A stretch of DNA of 53,104 nt. Origin: an uncultured bacterium (lineage in GTDB: Bacteria; Bacillota_I; Bacilli_A; Erysipelotrichales; Erysipelotrichaceae). The notes below the pieces were generated by a model, which was not told the origin of the DNA, searched no databases, and was given only the letters and a program-made list of their open reading frames with translations. Every line of letters starts with the position of its first letter. The stretch's first letter is position 1. The position numbers and the translations under genes were made by a program. Positions 19,282 to 28,979 of the stretch are shown here, piece after piece. The stretch covers positions 1 through 53,104 of the forward strand of contig CAIXIN010000056.1 of the NCBI GenBank assembly GCA_903919545.1, given 5' to 3'.

Positions 19282-19352
19282 GGACTTAAAAGCACTCTTT
19301 TTAGAAAGATTTAAAACCACTTATTTAATACAGGGTGCCTATCAATTATACC

Positions 19353-20537
19353 TTAAATAGAACCCAATTCTTTGCGTACTTGAATAAACATATCGACTGC
19401 TTTTTGAAGTTGAGATTGAGTATGCGCAGCACTGACCATGACCCTTAAACGAGCTTTTCCTTTAGGGACAGTAGGGAATATGATCGGTGAGATATAGACC
19501 CCTAGTTCATAGAGTCTTTTAGAGTATTTAACGGTCAAAGCTTCATCGAAAATCATGACAGGAGTTATAGGTGATTCACTGTGTCCAATATCAAATCCAG
19601 CTTGGCTCATTTTCGTTTTAAAGTATGCACTGTTGTCCCATAAGGACTTCGTATAGGCATCGCTTTCACTCATCATCTTGACCCCTTCGATGAGGGCTCC
19701 TACTACTGCAGGAGGTAAACTCGTTGAGAATAGAAGAGGACGAGCTCTTAAAGTGAGCCATTCTTTCATAACTTTCTTGCCTGCCACATAACCGCCCATA
19801 GCCCCAAAAGCTTTCGATAAGGTACCTATCGTAAAATCGATTCTCTCATGTAGATGGAAATGATCGACGGTGCCTCTTCCGTTTTCTCCTAAGACGCCTG
19901 ATCCATGGGCATCATCGACATAGGTCAAACAGGCATATTTTTCTGCGAGATCTACGATCTGAGGTAGTAAGGCAAGATCTCCATCCATAGAAAAGACCCC
20001 ATCCGTAATGATGAGGACATTGGTGTATTGTGTTCGTTTTTCTTTTAAAATACGCTCTAGATCGATCATATCACTATGTTTATAGACCGCTTTATCCGCT
20101 TTAGATAATTTGACCCCATCAATGATGGAGGCATGATTCAGTTCATCTGAAAGAATAAGATCGCCTAGATCTGTAATGGCTTGGATGACTCCTGCGTTAC
20201 AGTTGAATCCAGATTGGAAAACTAAAGCTGCTTCTTCTTTCTTAAATACAGCTAAATCGGCTTCGAGTTGTTCATGAAGAGACATATTTCCCAGTATAGT
20301 CTTAACGGAACCAGAACCTATTCCGAATTGTTCTATGGCTTTAATGGAGGCTTGTTTTAAACGAGGATGATTTGCGAATCCTAGATAGTTATTTGAAGTT
20401 AGATTGATGACTTCTTTCCCGTTGATGATGACCATGGCTTCATTGGGAGTTTCTAGGATAGGCAATACTCTAAAAGTACCTTCTGCTTTAAGTTGATCAA
20501 CTTTGGCTTTTAAGAAATCGAGGTCATGGATACTCAT
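19353..20537 (-). CDS. kbl: Glycine C-acetyltransferase (2-amino-3-ketobutyrate CoA ligase)
   Basis: [72 protein letters not shown]; coupled to Tdh. Confidence 0.92.
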   Translation of the reverse strand: MSIHDLDFLKAKVDQLKAEGTFRVLPILETPNEAMVIINGKEVINLTSNNYLGFANHPRLKQASIKAIEQFGIGSGSVKTILGNMSLHEQLEADLAVFKKEEAALVFQSGFNCNAGVIQAITDLGDLILSDELNHASIIDGVKLSKADKAVYKHSDMIDLERILKEKRTQYTNVLIITDGVFSMDGDLALLPQIVDLAEKYACLTYVDDAHGSGVLGENGRGTVDHFHLHERIDFTIGTLSKAFGAMGGYVAGKKVMKEWLTLRARPLLFSTSLPPAVVGALIEGVKMMSESDAYTKSLWDNSAYFKTKMSQAGFDIGHSESPITPVMIFDEALTVKYSKRLYELGVYISPIIFPTVPKGKARLRVMVSAAHTQSQLQKAVDMFIQVRKELGSI

Positions 20538-21592
20538 TTGTGATCACCATCGGATACTCGTAGAACGATCTTTCCGCAGTTGCCAGAATGCATGAGTTCA
20601 AAAGCGTGTTCATAATCGTCGAAAGGTAAGATATGGGTTACGATCTTATCGAGATCTAATAGTCCCGCATCGATCAGTTCTTTGCCTTGTTGCCAAGTGG
20701 TCATAATACGACGTCCTGTGATCCCATGGATGGTGATGCCTTTGAAGACGATCTCATTGGCCACGTCTATGGTCATCGGATGATCAGGTAGACCTAAGAT
20801 GGATAAACGACCACCTTTTTTAAGAAAACTAAAAGCCTGATGAAGGGCAGTAGGCGCTCCACTCATCTCGCATACCACATCGACCCCATAACCATTGGTC
20901 GCATCCAGTATGATCTTGGTGACGTCTTCATTAAGAGAATTCAGTGCCATATGAGCACCTAATTCTTTAGATAGATTTAAACGATAGTTATTGATGTCTA
21001 CTGCGATGATCAAACGTGCCCCTAAAGCTTTGGCCACATTGACAGCCATAAGACCTATAGGGCCAACACCTACGATGGCGATCGTTTTACCTTTGACTTC
21101 TCCAGAAGTTACAGTATGGATCGCATTGCCTAAAGGTTCTTGGACACATAGGTAAGCAGGATCTATTTTTGGGTTATTGATCCAGGCATTTTTAGCGGGG
21201 ATCGCGATATATTCTGCGAAAGCCCCATCTCGATCTACACCTAAGATCTCTGTGTTTTGACAGATATGACCATTACCACTTAAACAGAATTCACAGGTCC
21301 CACAGATGATGTGGGTCTCTGCCGATACGATGTCTCCTAGTTTAACACTGGTGACCTTGTTTCCGACTTGGATGACTTCTCCAGCCAATTCATGACCCAT
21401 GACTTGAGGGATCTTGATTCTGGATTTGGCCCAGTCGTTGTAGTCATAAATATGGACGTCTGTACCACAGACAGAAGCCGTTAAGACCTTGATGAGGATC
21501 TCGTCGTCTTGGATGGATGGGATGGGTTTAGAGATGATGCCGGCCCCACGCTGTGGACTCAGTTTACTAATCGTTTTCATGGTGGTTTTCAT
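20534..21592 (-). CDS. tdh: L-threonine 3-dehydrogenase (zinc MDR family)
   Basis: [75 protein letters not shown]; 4-nt overlap with kbl. Confidence 0.92.
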   Translation of the reverse strand: MKTTMKTISKLSPQRGAGIISKPIPSIQDDEILIKVLTASVCGTDVHIYDYNDWAKSRIKIPQVMGHELAGEVIQVGNKVTSVKLGDIVSAETHIICGTCEFCLSGNGHICQNTEILGVDRDGAFAEYIAIPAKNAWINNPKIDPAYLCVQEPLGNAIHTVTSGEVKGKTIAIVGVGPIGLMAVNVAKALGARLIIAVDINNYRLNLSKELGAHMALNSLNEDVTKIILDATNGYGVDVVCEMSGAPTALHQAFSFLKKGGRLSILGLPDHPMTIDVANEIVFKGITIHGITGRRIMTTWQQGKELIDAGLLDLDKIVTHILPFDDYEHAFELMHSGNCGKIVLRVSDGDHK

Positions 21593-21685
21593 AAGGGACC
21601 TCTTTGATTTAATTGTATCATAGGGACATCATACAATGACCCCTTCTGTGTGTGCGAAAAGTGAAAAAATAGGCTTATATAAGAC

Positions 21686-21719
21686 ATTGTGTTCACCATT
21701 GTGGACACTTGAACACAAT
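21686..21719. promoter_or_regulatory. Candidate operator: ATTGTGTTCA-N14-TGAACACAAT with an internal third half-site
   Basis: Perfect 10-bp arms in the divergent tdh / LURP-one intergenic region. Confidence 0.5.
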
Positions 21720-21789
21720 ATTTAAACAGATAAGGTGTTTGCTTTATCGACTTTGGATTTATGGTCTATAATAAAATAAAGGAGAATTT

Positions 21790-22302
21790 ATGAAACTCTA
21801 TATTAAACAACAAGTATTCTCATGGAAAGATAAGTTTACGATTAAAGATGAGGCAGATCTCGATAAGTATACCGTCGAAGGAGAATTCTTCTCATTCGGT
21901 AAGAAGCTTCATATTTATGATGCGAGTGGGGTAGAAGTAGCCTTCATTCATCAAAAAGTCATGAGCTTGATGCCACGTTATTTTGTTTATCAAAATGAAC
22001 AAGAAGTCGCCGAGATCGTTAAGAAATTTACTTTCTTAAAACAAGCCTATGTAGTCAATGGGCCTAATTGGAAAGTCGAAGGCAACTTCAATGCGCATAT
22101 GTATCGTGTCTTTGATCAAGACAATCCTGTCATCAACATCGAAAAAGCATGGTTCAGTTGGGGTGATTCTTATGTATTAGACATCGACCCAGCGGTCAAT
22201 GAAGTTTTAGCCTTGGCGGTTGTATTGGCGATCGATGCGGCCAATGAACAAGCCAATTCAAGCAACAATTCCAGTCGTGGTGGAATAAACATCAAGTTCT
22301 AG
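21790..22302 (+). CDS. LURP-one-related (LOR) family protein
   Basis: MKLYIKQQVFSWKDKFTIKDEADLDKYTVEGEFFSFGKKLHIYDASGVEVAFIHQKVMSLMPRYFVYQ is LOR-like; SD aaaggag. Confidence 0.85.
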   Translation: MKLYIKQQVFSWKDKFTIKDEADLDKYTVEGEFFSFGKKLHIYDASGVEVAFIHQKVMSLMPRYFVYQNEQEVAEIVKKFTFLKQAYVVNGPNWKVEGNFNAHMYRVFDQDNPVINIEKAWFSWGDSYVLDIDPAVNEVLALAVVLAIDAANEQANSSNNSSRGGINIKF

Positions 22303-22338
22303 CTTGTGGTTATGATTTCATCTAAAAGGGAGTCTATC

Positions 22339-22632
22339 ATGAATGTTCTTTTGATTTGTGCATCTGGTTTATCGACCAGTATCTTGGTCAACAATATGAG
22401 ACAGTATGCCTCCAAAGAGGATAAGATCCACGCCTGTTCAGTAAGTGAACTTATAAGTAATCTAGAGGGTGTCGATGTGATCTTGGTTGGACCTCAAATT
22501 CGTCATCATTTAAAATCCATAGAAGAAGCTACTCATATAGGTCAAATCGTAGCTCTGATGGATCCTAAAGTCTACAGTCGAATCGATGGGGAAGGTATGC
22601 TAGAACAAGCTAGATCCTTATTTAAAAAATAA
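22339..22632 (+). CDS. PTS sugar transporter subunit IIB (lactose/cellobiose type), orphan
   Basis: NVLLICASGLSTSILVNNMRQYA (Cys phosphorylation site), VDVILVGPQIRHHLKSIEE; start revised to ATG 22339. Confidence 0.85.
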   Translation: MNVLLICASGLSTSILVNNMRQYASKEDKIHACSVSELISNLEGVDVILVGPQIRHHLKSIEEATHIGQIVALMDPKVYSRIDGEGMLEQARSLFKK

Positions 22633-22638
22633 TCTTAG

Positions 22639-22660
22639 AAGGTGCTTAAGCACCTTTTTT
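22639..22660 (+). terminator. Rho-independent terminator
   Basis: AAGGTGCTTAAGCACCTTTTTT. Confidence 0.85.
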
Positions 22661-22674
22661 ATTTCTCATGAGCT

Positions 22675-22688
22675 CGAAAGCCCTTTCG
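22675..22688. promoter_or_regulatory. LacI/cre-like operator CGAAAGCCCTTTCG upstream of GH30 gene
   Basis: Palindromic arms shared with four other sites in this locus; directly upstream of the TAAAAT box at 22693-22698. Confidence 0.7.
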
Positions 22689-22706
22689 ATGATAAAATAG
22701 AATTAC

Positions 22707-24176
22707 ATGAAAACATCTCTATCACTCCTCATTGTATTACTGAGTTTAAGTGCTTGCGTTAAAGAAGAGCCGGAACCAGAACCAGAACCTACACCTGATC
22801 TATATAAAATCATAGATCAAACCAAGGTCTTCTTAACGACCATTGATCAGACCTATGCCTATACTCAGATCACTGAAGGTATAACACTTTATAATAAGAA
22901 AGATGCGCCTAAGATTGGTTTCGATGTTTATGTCGATCCCAATAAGACTTACCAAAACATCTTAGGAGTAGGAGCTTCTTTTACAGATAGTTCAGCCTAT
23001 CTTATTAATCAAGTACTAAGTGAAAATGATCGCAATAGCTTAATGGAAAAGTTGTTTAGTAAAGAGAATGGGATAGGGCTTTCGTTTATTCGCAATCCAA
23101 TGGGATCTTCTGATTTCTCTAGAACCTTCTATTCCTATGATGATCAAGCAAAGGGTATAAAAGATGAAGATCTAAGTGATTTTAGTATCGCTCATGATCA
23201 AGAAGACATCATTCCTTTGGTTAAACAAGCCTTGACTTTGAATCCTGATCTTAAGATCATGATGAGCCCTTGGAGTGCACCAGGTTGGATGAAGACTTCA
23301 GACAGTATGAAAGGTGGATCATTGAATGCCACCTCCTATGAAAGCTATGCCCAATACTTTGTGAAGACGATCAAAGCCTATCAAGAAGAAGGCATCGATC
23401 TATTTGCGATATCTGTTCAAAATGAACCTTTATATGTCCCTACCAATTACGCAGGTATGGGGATGAGTGCAGATCAACAAGCCAAATTCATCAAGGATTA
23501 TCTAAAACCTGCTTTCGTTGAGGAAGGTTTATCGACAAAGATCTTAGCCTATGATCATAACTGGGATCGAAAAGATTATCCTTTAACTGTCTTAGAAAAA
23601 GCTTTAGATGAAGTCGATGGGGTAGCGTGGCACGTCTATGGGGGAAATGTCATATCTCAAACTGAAGTCTATCGTCAATACCCAGAGAAAGACGTATATT
23701 TTACCGAAGCTTCTGGTGGAGAATGGATCCCGCCTTTCGAAGCTGCCTTCTTATCTCAAATCAAAACAGGCATCGATGTGTTTAGAAACTACTCTAGGAC
23801 CTATGTCTTATGGAATATGGCACTTGATGAGAATAATGGACCAGTAGTGCCCGAGTTTGGGAGATCGACCTGTCGTGGTGTCGTTACCGTGAATCAGAGC
23901 ACAAAAGCTTTGACCTATAACTTAGATTTTCTAACCTTAGCTCATTTTAGTGACTACTTAGAAAAGGATGCCTTAAGAATCGATTCAACGAAAGCAGAAG
24001 GCAACTTTACTTCAGTGGCGTTTATGAATCCTGATAAGACCATAACAATGGTCGTTTATAACATCAAAGACACTCAAAGAGATGCCTTGATTCATATAGG
24101 AGATCAAGTCTTAGTTTATAATATGCCAGGTAAATCAGTTGCGACAGTGACCTTTCAAACTCAAATCGTTAAGTAA
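22707..24176 (+). CDS. Glycoside hydrolase family 30-like secreted lipoprotein (beta-glucanase/glucosylceramidase type)
   Basis: Lipobox LSAC; GVGASFTDSSAYLI, MSPWSAPGWMKTSDSMKGGSL, ISVQNEPLYVP, YFTEASGGEW. Confidence 0.9.
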   Translation: MKTSLSLLIVLLSLSACVKEEPEPEPEPTPDLYKIIDQTKVFLTTIDQTYAYTQITEGITLYNKKDAPKIGFDVYVDPNKTYQNILGVGASFTDSSAYLINQVLSENDRNSLMEKLFSKENGIGLSFIRNPMGSSDFSRTFYSYDDQAKGIKDEDLSDFSIAHDQEDIIPLVKQALTLNPDLKIMMSPWSAPGWMKTSDSMKGGSLNATSYESYAQYFVKTIKAYQEEGIDLFAISVQNEPLYVPTNYAGMGMSADQQAKFIKDYLKPAFVEEGLSTKILAYDHNWDRKDYPLTVLEKALDEVDGVAWHVYGGNVISQTEVYRQYPEKDVYFTEASGGEWIPPFEAAFLSQIKTGIDVFRNYSRTYVLWNMALDENNGPVVPEFGRSTCRGVVTVNQSTKALTYNLDFLTLAHFSDYLEKDALRIDSTKAEGNFTSVAFMNPDKTITMVVYNIKDTQRDALIHIGDQVLVYNMPGKSVATVTFQTQIVK

Positions 24177-24199
24177 CGCTCATACGAGCGTTTTTTTAT
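24175..24199 (+). terminator. Rho-independent terminator
   Basis: AACGCTCATACGAGCGTTTTTTT. Confidence 0.85.
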
Positions 24200-24269
24200 T
24201 TTGGTTTAAGGAATAAGATGAACGATGATGAGTATCGCTGTGTGCTACAATGTTTCTGTCTAAAATGGA

Positions 24270-24980
24270 ATGAAGATTCATCTTAGCGCTTGGAGTCTCA
24301 TGAGAAAAAATGTGCTTAATTTTACGTGGTTATTGATAGGGGTCTCGTTGATCTCTATTGGGATCGCCCTTATGAATAAATCTGGTCTAGGTCAAACGGC
24401 GTATTCTGGTTTCGCCACTGCGATAGGTCTAGTCTCTCAAATTAAAAGTGGGACAGTCTTGATCGTTTTTAACATGAGCTGTGTTGTAGGACAGATCATT
24501 CTTCTAGGAAAAGCGTTTCATAAACTTCAATGGCTTCAAGTGATCGTGGCTTACTTAAGTGGGCTCATGGTCAATTTCTGGATCTATGATTTTAGTTTAA
24601 CTTCAACTTATGTCCCTGGGAATTATTTAATCCAATGGATCTTAACTTTACTGGGAATTATTGTGATCTCGATTGGGGTCGCCATCGTGATGGCTTCTGA
24701 AACCATCAAGATGCCTTTAGAGGCTTTCGTCTTGGTGATCTCTGATAGAATTAAGAGACCTTTCGCTCAACTCAGGACCTTAGTCGATGTGATCTCCATC
24801 ATCTTAGGTTTGCTTCTTGTGTTGATTTTTCATCTGGGTTTTGAAACGTTAAGAGAAGGTACATGGATCTCAATGGTTCTACTAGGGACTTCGATGGGGA
24901 TCACTTTTCCTTTAGCTCAGAAAGTGTTGAGCTTCTCTCGTCGAATCCTTAACCCAAAGCTTAATCAAGGTACCCTATGA
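24270..24980 (+). CDS. YczE/YyaS/YitT-type integral membrane protein
   Basis: LLIGVSLISIGIALMNKSGLGQTAYSGFATAIGLVSQIKSGT is YczE-like; multiple TM segments. Confidence 0.75.
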   Translation: MKIHLSAWSLMRKNVLNFTWLLIGVSLISIGIALMNKSGLGQTAYSGFATAIGLVSQIKSGTVLIVFNMSCVVGQIILLGKAFHKLQWLQVIVAYLSGLMVNFWIYDFSLTSTYVPGNYLIQWILTLLGIIVISIGVAIVMASETIKMPLEAFVLVISDRIKRPFAQLRTLVDVISIILGLLLVLIFHLGFETLREGTWISMVLLGTSMGITFPLAQKVLSFSRRILNPKLNQGTL

Positions 24981-26158
24981 TGAATGAAATCAAACAAGTC
25001 AACACAAGGACCCTGCATATTCAATTCATGGCCATTTTCTTTGTGGCGTATATTGCCTATGCGGTAAGTTATACACAGATGTTGCCTTTCTTATCAGATA
25101 TAGGTTATAGCTCGAGTGAAAAAGGTCTCATCTTATCAGGTGCTGCAGTCATATCGATCATAGGTCAATTCCTATTTGGATATCTATGCGATAAATATAA
25201 GACCGTAAAGAAGATGTTTTATATTGCGACCATTGTGTTTATCGCGATCGTGACCTGGGCCTATTCAATCACAGAGATCGCCTTCTTCTTTCATTTGATT
25301 ACTTTATCCCTTATGGGTGGATTCTTTAGGATCGTTGTAGGTCTACTGGATTCTTGGACGATTGAAAGAGATCCTCTTCTACAAAAAAACTTCGGGATCA
25401 TTCGTGCTTTTGGATCCATAGGATGGATCATAGGAGCTCCTTATACAGTATGGGCACTTAGTCAAGGTGGATATGGATCCATAGGGCTCAATGAGGGGAT
25501 CTTAAGCATCTTGACCTTACTGATTGGAATTACAATGGGGGATGCCCAGAAGGTAAGCCATCAAGCACCCATCAAAATGACCGACATCAAACAACTTCTC
25601 AAGAAGAAACAATACATCATTCTTTTGATCATCTTGACCCTTATCAATATCGTTCTCTATGCGGATGCCTATACGATCGTCGATAAGATCCTTGCCTTAG
25701 GAGGAACTGCCACAGACATCTCTAATAAATGGGTCCTACAAGCCTTTATGGAACTTCCTCTATTTTTCTTAGGTAGTCTTCTTTATAAACGCTTCTCTGC
25801 GAAGACCTTACTTATGGTTGGGATCTTCATGTTTATGGTGAGATTTCTTCTTAGTGCTCTTGCGACTTCTGCTACTCAATTGGTACTGATCTCAGCGACT
25901 CAATTGGTGACCTTTCCGTTTATCCTTTTGTCTTCTAAACAATTGATCGATAGTGAATCTCCAGCTCACTTAAAATCTACTGGACAACTCTTAGGCTTAG
26001 CGATGTATAGTGGTCTATCCGCTTTGATTTCCCCATTGATGTCTGGTTTTCTCGTCGATTGGATAGGAACGGATCCAACCTTGATTTTCTTTGGATTATT
26101 ATGTTTGGTTCCACTGGGATTATCTTTGTGGTATCGAAAAATGAAAAATGCCTATTGA
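24977..26158 (+). CDS. MFS transporter (oligosaccharide/nucleoside:H+ symporter type)
   Basis: About 12 TM; FGYLCDKYKTVKKMFYIATI and FGIIRAFGSIGWIIGAP motifs. Confidence 0.85.
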   Translation: MMNEIKQVNTRTLHIQFMAIFFVAYIAYAVSYTQMLPFLSDIGYSSSEKGLILSGAAVISIIGQFLFGYLCDKYKTVKKMFYIATIVFIAIVTWAYSITEIAFFFHLITLSLMGGFFRIVVGLLDSWTIERDPLLQKNFGIIRAFGSIGWIIGAPYTVWALSQGGYGSIGLNEGILSILTLLIGITMGDAQKVSHQAPIKMTDIKQLLKKKQYIILLIILTLINIVLYADAYTIVDKILALGGTATDISNKWVLQAFMELPLFFLGSLLYKRFSAKTLLMVGIFMFMVRFLLSALATSATQLVLISATQLVTFPFILLSSKQLIDSESPAHLKSTGQLLGLAMYSGLSALISPLMSGFLVDWIGTDPTLIFFGLLCLVPLGLSLWYRKMKNAY

Positions 26159-26172
26159 TTAGGCATTTTTTT
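26145..26172. terminator. Bidirectional terminator between MFS and ROK genes
   Basis: AAAAATGCCTATTGATTAGGCATTTTTTT. Confidence 0.85.
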
Positions 26173-27065
26173 CATTCATAGAGATGATGGTATAAGGCAC
26201 CATAGAGATTGGCATCATTGGCGAAGGTACATCTTACGATCTTAGGTTTACCAATAGGCATTTTCACATATTGTCCATATAAGTCATCGACTGCTTTTTT
26301 TAAGTATTCGATGAGGATAGGTTGGGCACTGATGCCTCCTCCTACTGCGATGACTTCTGTATCCAAAACTGCTTGTATCCCAATGACTCCGATCGCAAAG
26401 CTTTTCGCGAATTGATCTAAGATCTTAAGGGATGTAGGATCGCCTGCGTTCACCAACTTAAAGAAATCTTTTCCACTAATCGACTGATGAGGTAAATCTT
26501 TCTCTTTCTCATAGACTTCAGTTAAACCCATCGTACCACAAAGGTGAGCCCATAAGAAGGGTTCATCTTTTCCCATCTCATACATGGATATAGGTAGCCA
26601 GGATAATTCTCCTGCCCCAAAGTTTTGTCCTTTTAAGAGTTTCCCATTGACGAGGATGCCTCCTCCTATGCCTGTCCCTAAGACGACGACCATTCCGTTT
26701 TCTATTCCAACTAGGGAACCTTTCCATTGTTCACCTAAAGCAGCACACTTCCCATCGTTTTCTATTGAGATTTTTAAATGGATCTGTTGTTTTAAGATCT
26801 CTACTAAAGGGAAATCTTCGATAAAGCTTAGGTAGCCTCCGGTATGCATCAAGCCTTTGGCTGTATCGATACGACCAGGAACACTTAAGGCAATGCCTTT
26901 GACTTGATTTTCATATTTTCTAGCCAATTCTACCAGAGCCTGAACGAAATGGATACTATTGTCTACAGGTGTAGGTATTTCACCTTTTTCGATGATTTCA
27001 TCGGCAGTCATTAAAGCATATTTGATATGACTTCCACCTACATCCATTACAAAGTATTGATCCAT
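26172..27065 (-). CDS. ROK family sugar kinase/protein
   Basis: YFVMDVGGSHIKYALM, ISIENDGKCAALGEQW, VVLGTGIGGGILVNGKLLKG, IAVGGGISAQP. Confidence 0.92.
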   Translation of the reverse strand: MDQYFVMDVGGSHIKYALMTADEIIEKGEIPTPVDNSIHFVQALVELARKYENQVKGIALSVPGRIDTAKGLMHTGGYLSFIEDFPLVEILKQQIHLKISIENDGKCAALGEQWKGSLVGIENGMVVVLGTGIGGGILVNGKLLKGQNFGAGELSWLPISMYEMGKDEPFLWAHLCGTMGLTEVYEKEKDLPHQSISGKDFFKLVNAGDPTSLKILDQFAKSFAIGVIGIQAVLDTEVIAVGGGISAQPILIEYLKKAVDDLYGQYVKMPIGKPKIVRCTFANDANLYGALYHHLYE

Positions 27066-27119
27066 AATTCACCTCAACTTGCTTTTTCTATTTTTATTAT
27101 ATCTTATGAATAAAATAAC

Positions 27120-27133
27120 CGAAAGCACTTTCG
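27120..27133. promoter_or_regulatory. LacI/cre-like operator CGAAAGCACTTTCG between ROK and LacI genes
   Basis: Palindrome in the divergent intergenic region. Confidence 0.7.
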
Positions 27134-27191
27134 TAATTTATTTTTTCAGTGATCAAATGTGGTAAAATAGTAACAAGTATGGAGGGTTTGT

Positions 27192-28187
27192 ATGATCGAT
27201 ATGAAGCATGTCGCCAAGTTGGCTGGGGTATCCGTGGCGACAGTATCCAAGACACTGAATAATTATAGAGAAGTAAGTGATGAAACCAAGATCAAGATCA
27301 TGAAGATCGTTGATGAATTGGGTTATATCCAAAATTCAAGTGCTAGATCTTTAAGCACTAAGCGTTCAAATCTTATTGGGATCGTCTATTCTGAACATCT
27401 TGGGATCGGTTTAGAGCACTATTACTTTTCAGGTGTCTTAGAAGCTTTTAAGAAAGAAGTTGAAAACGCTGGTTATGATGTCGTCTTCATCAACGGAAGA
27501 GACATTGGTTATCTTAAAAAATGTAGAGTAAGAGGCGTCGATGGGGTCTTCGTCGTCACCGCGGATACTTCTGATAAAGGTTTAGTTGATTTATTTAATG
27601 CGGATATTCCTTGTGTAACGACAGATACCCCATGGAATAAAGTACCTTTGGTATACTCAGATAACGTCCAAAGCTCAATAAACGCAGTAAAATACCTTCA
27701 TTCTTTAGGTCATACACGAATCGCACACATCGCTGGACCTCAAGCTTCCATCGCTGGACGTGAACGTTTAGATGGCTATCGTCAAGGAATGATGGAAGAA
27801 AACTTATCTTATGATCCTGATATAGTGGTATACGCCAATGAGTATAATTCCATCTCAGGTTATGGCGCTATGAACATCCTTTTATCCAATGAGAATCCTC
27901 CTACAGCGGTCTACATCATGTGTGACTTATCCGCAGTAGGTGCGATACAAGCCATAAGAGAAGCCGGTTTAAAGGTAGGAAGAGACATCAGTATCATGGG
28001 TTTCGATGACATTCAAATCGCCGCAAACTTAATACCTCCATTAACTACGATCAGACAAGATAGAGTTGCGATCGGTCATGCGTTGGCCGCAACCTTAATA
28101 AAACTTATGAATAAAGAAGAAGTACAATTGGTCTCTAAGATCCCATGTACGATCATCGAAAGAGAATCCACTAAAGTAAGAAAATAG
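27192..28187 (+). CDS. LacI family transcriptional regulator
   Basis: MKHVAKLAGVSVATVSKTLNNYREVSDETKIKIMKIVDELGYIQNSSARSLSTKRSNLIGIV; C-terminal sugar-binding fold. Confidence 0.96.
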   Translation: MIDMKHVAKLAGVSVATVSKTLNNYREVSDETKIKIMKIVDELGYIQNSSARSLSTKRSNLIGIVYSEHLGIGLEHYYFSGVLEAFKKEVENAGYDVVFINGRDIGYLKKCRVRGVDGVFVVTADTSDKGLVDLFNADIPCVTTDTPWNKVPLVYSDNVQSSINAVKYLHSLGHTRIAHIAGPQASIAGRERLDGYRQGMMEENLSYDPDIVVYANEYNSISGYGAMNILLSNENPPTAVYIMCDLSAVGAIQAIREAGLKVGRDISIMGFDDIQIAANLIPPLTTIRQDRVAIGHALAATLIKLMNKEEVQLVSKIPCTIIERESTKVRK

Positions 28188-28208
28188 ACAACTCTGTCTA
28201 TTTTTTTA
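28184..28208 (+). terminator. Rho-independent terminator
   Basis: ATAGACAACTCTGTCTATTTTTTT. Confidence 0.75.
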
Positions 28209-28222
28209 TGAAGGGGATATGC

Positions 28223-28250
28223 TATAATATTTTTACCGAAAGCGTTTTCA
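28223..28250 (+). promoter_or_regulatory. -10 box TATAAT (28223-28228) followed by operator CGAAAGCGTTTTCA (28237-28250)
   Basis: Operator lies at the predicted transcription start, upstream of GH16. Confidence 0.7.
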
Positions 28251-28260
28251 GGAGGAACAT

Positions 28261-28977
28261 ATGTCAAAATGGAATTTGGTATTTGAAGAAGATTTTTCCA
28301 AGCAGACCAGTTTAGATTTAACACATTGGACAGTTGATGTGGGAGATCATGGAGGTGGAAACAACGAAGCACAGTATTATACCGCAGGCACACATAACAT
28401 CAGCTTCGAAGATGGAGCCCTTCAATTAGAAGGTCGTAAAGAAAACTATAAAACCAAAGAATATACCTCAGCTAAGATCGTAACCAAAGACAAGATCGAA
28501 TGGAAATATGGTCGCTTTGAGATCTGTGCGAAACTTCCTAAAGGTAAAGGTACTTGGCCAGCGATCTGGACTTTAGGTCATAAACTTCCTAAAGAAGGAT
28601 GGCCAGAAATGGGCGAGATCGATATTATGGAACACGTCGGTTGGAACCAAGACATCATCCATTTTAGTCTACATTCCAAACTTTATAATCATAAGATAGG
28701 TAATCAAGCGACCTTCTTTACGAAGATCGAAAATGTTTCTTCCTCGTATAAAACTTATGTCCTAGAATGGGATGAAACTAAGATCTCATTTATTGTCGAT
28801 GATGAACATATGTTGACCGTGCTTAAGAAAGACTATGCAGATTCATGGCCTTTTGATAAACCACACTATCTTATCTTAAACCTTGCCATAGGTGGAGGCT
28901 GGGGTGGAGAGATCGATGACACTTGTTTACCTCAACGTTTATCCATCAAGAGCGTAAAGGTCTTTCAGAAAGATTGA
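28261..28977 (+). CDS. Glycoside hydrolase family 16 (laminarinase/beta-1,3-glucanase type), no signal peptide
   Basis: WKYGRFEICAKLPKGKGTWPAIWTL, GEIDIMEHVGWN (ExDxxE catalytic motif), LNLAIGGGWGG; SD aggagg. Confidence 0.93.
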   Translation: MSKWNLVFEEDFSKQTSLDLTHWTVDVGDHGGGNNEAQYYTAGTHNISFEDGALQLEGRKENYKTKEYTSAKIVTKDKIEWKYGRFEICAKLPKGKGTWPAIWTLGHKLPKEGWPEMGEIDIMEHVGWNQDIIHFSLHSKLYNHKIGNQATFFTKIENVSSSYKTYVLEWDETKISFIVDDEHMLTVLKKDYADSWPFDKPHYLILNLAIGGGWGGEIDDTCLPQRLSIKSVKVFQKD

Positions 28978-28979
28978 TC

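Noticed and set aside
19151-19352. Possible riboswitch in the PiT 5' leader
   Set aside because: About 100-nt leader with only a small GTGG/CCAC pairing visible; no known riboswitch consensus recognised.
23638-23847. Plus-strand 69 aa ORF inside GH30
   Set aside because: Out-of-frame overlap with a well-supported GH30 catalytic region.
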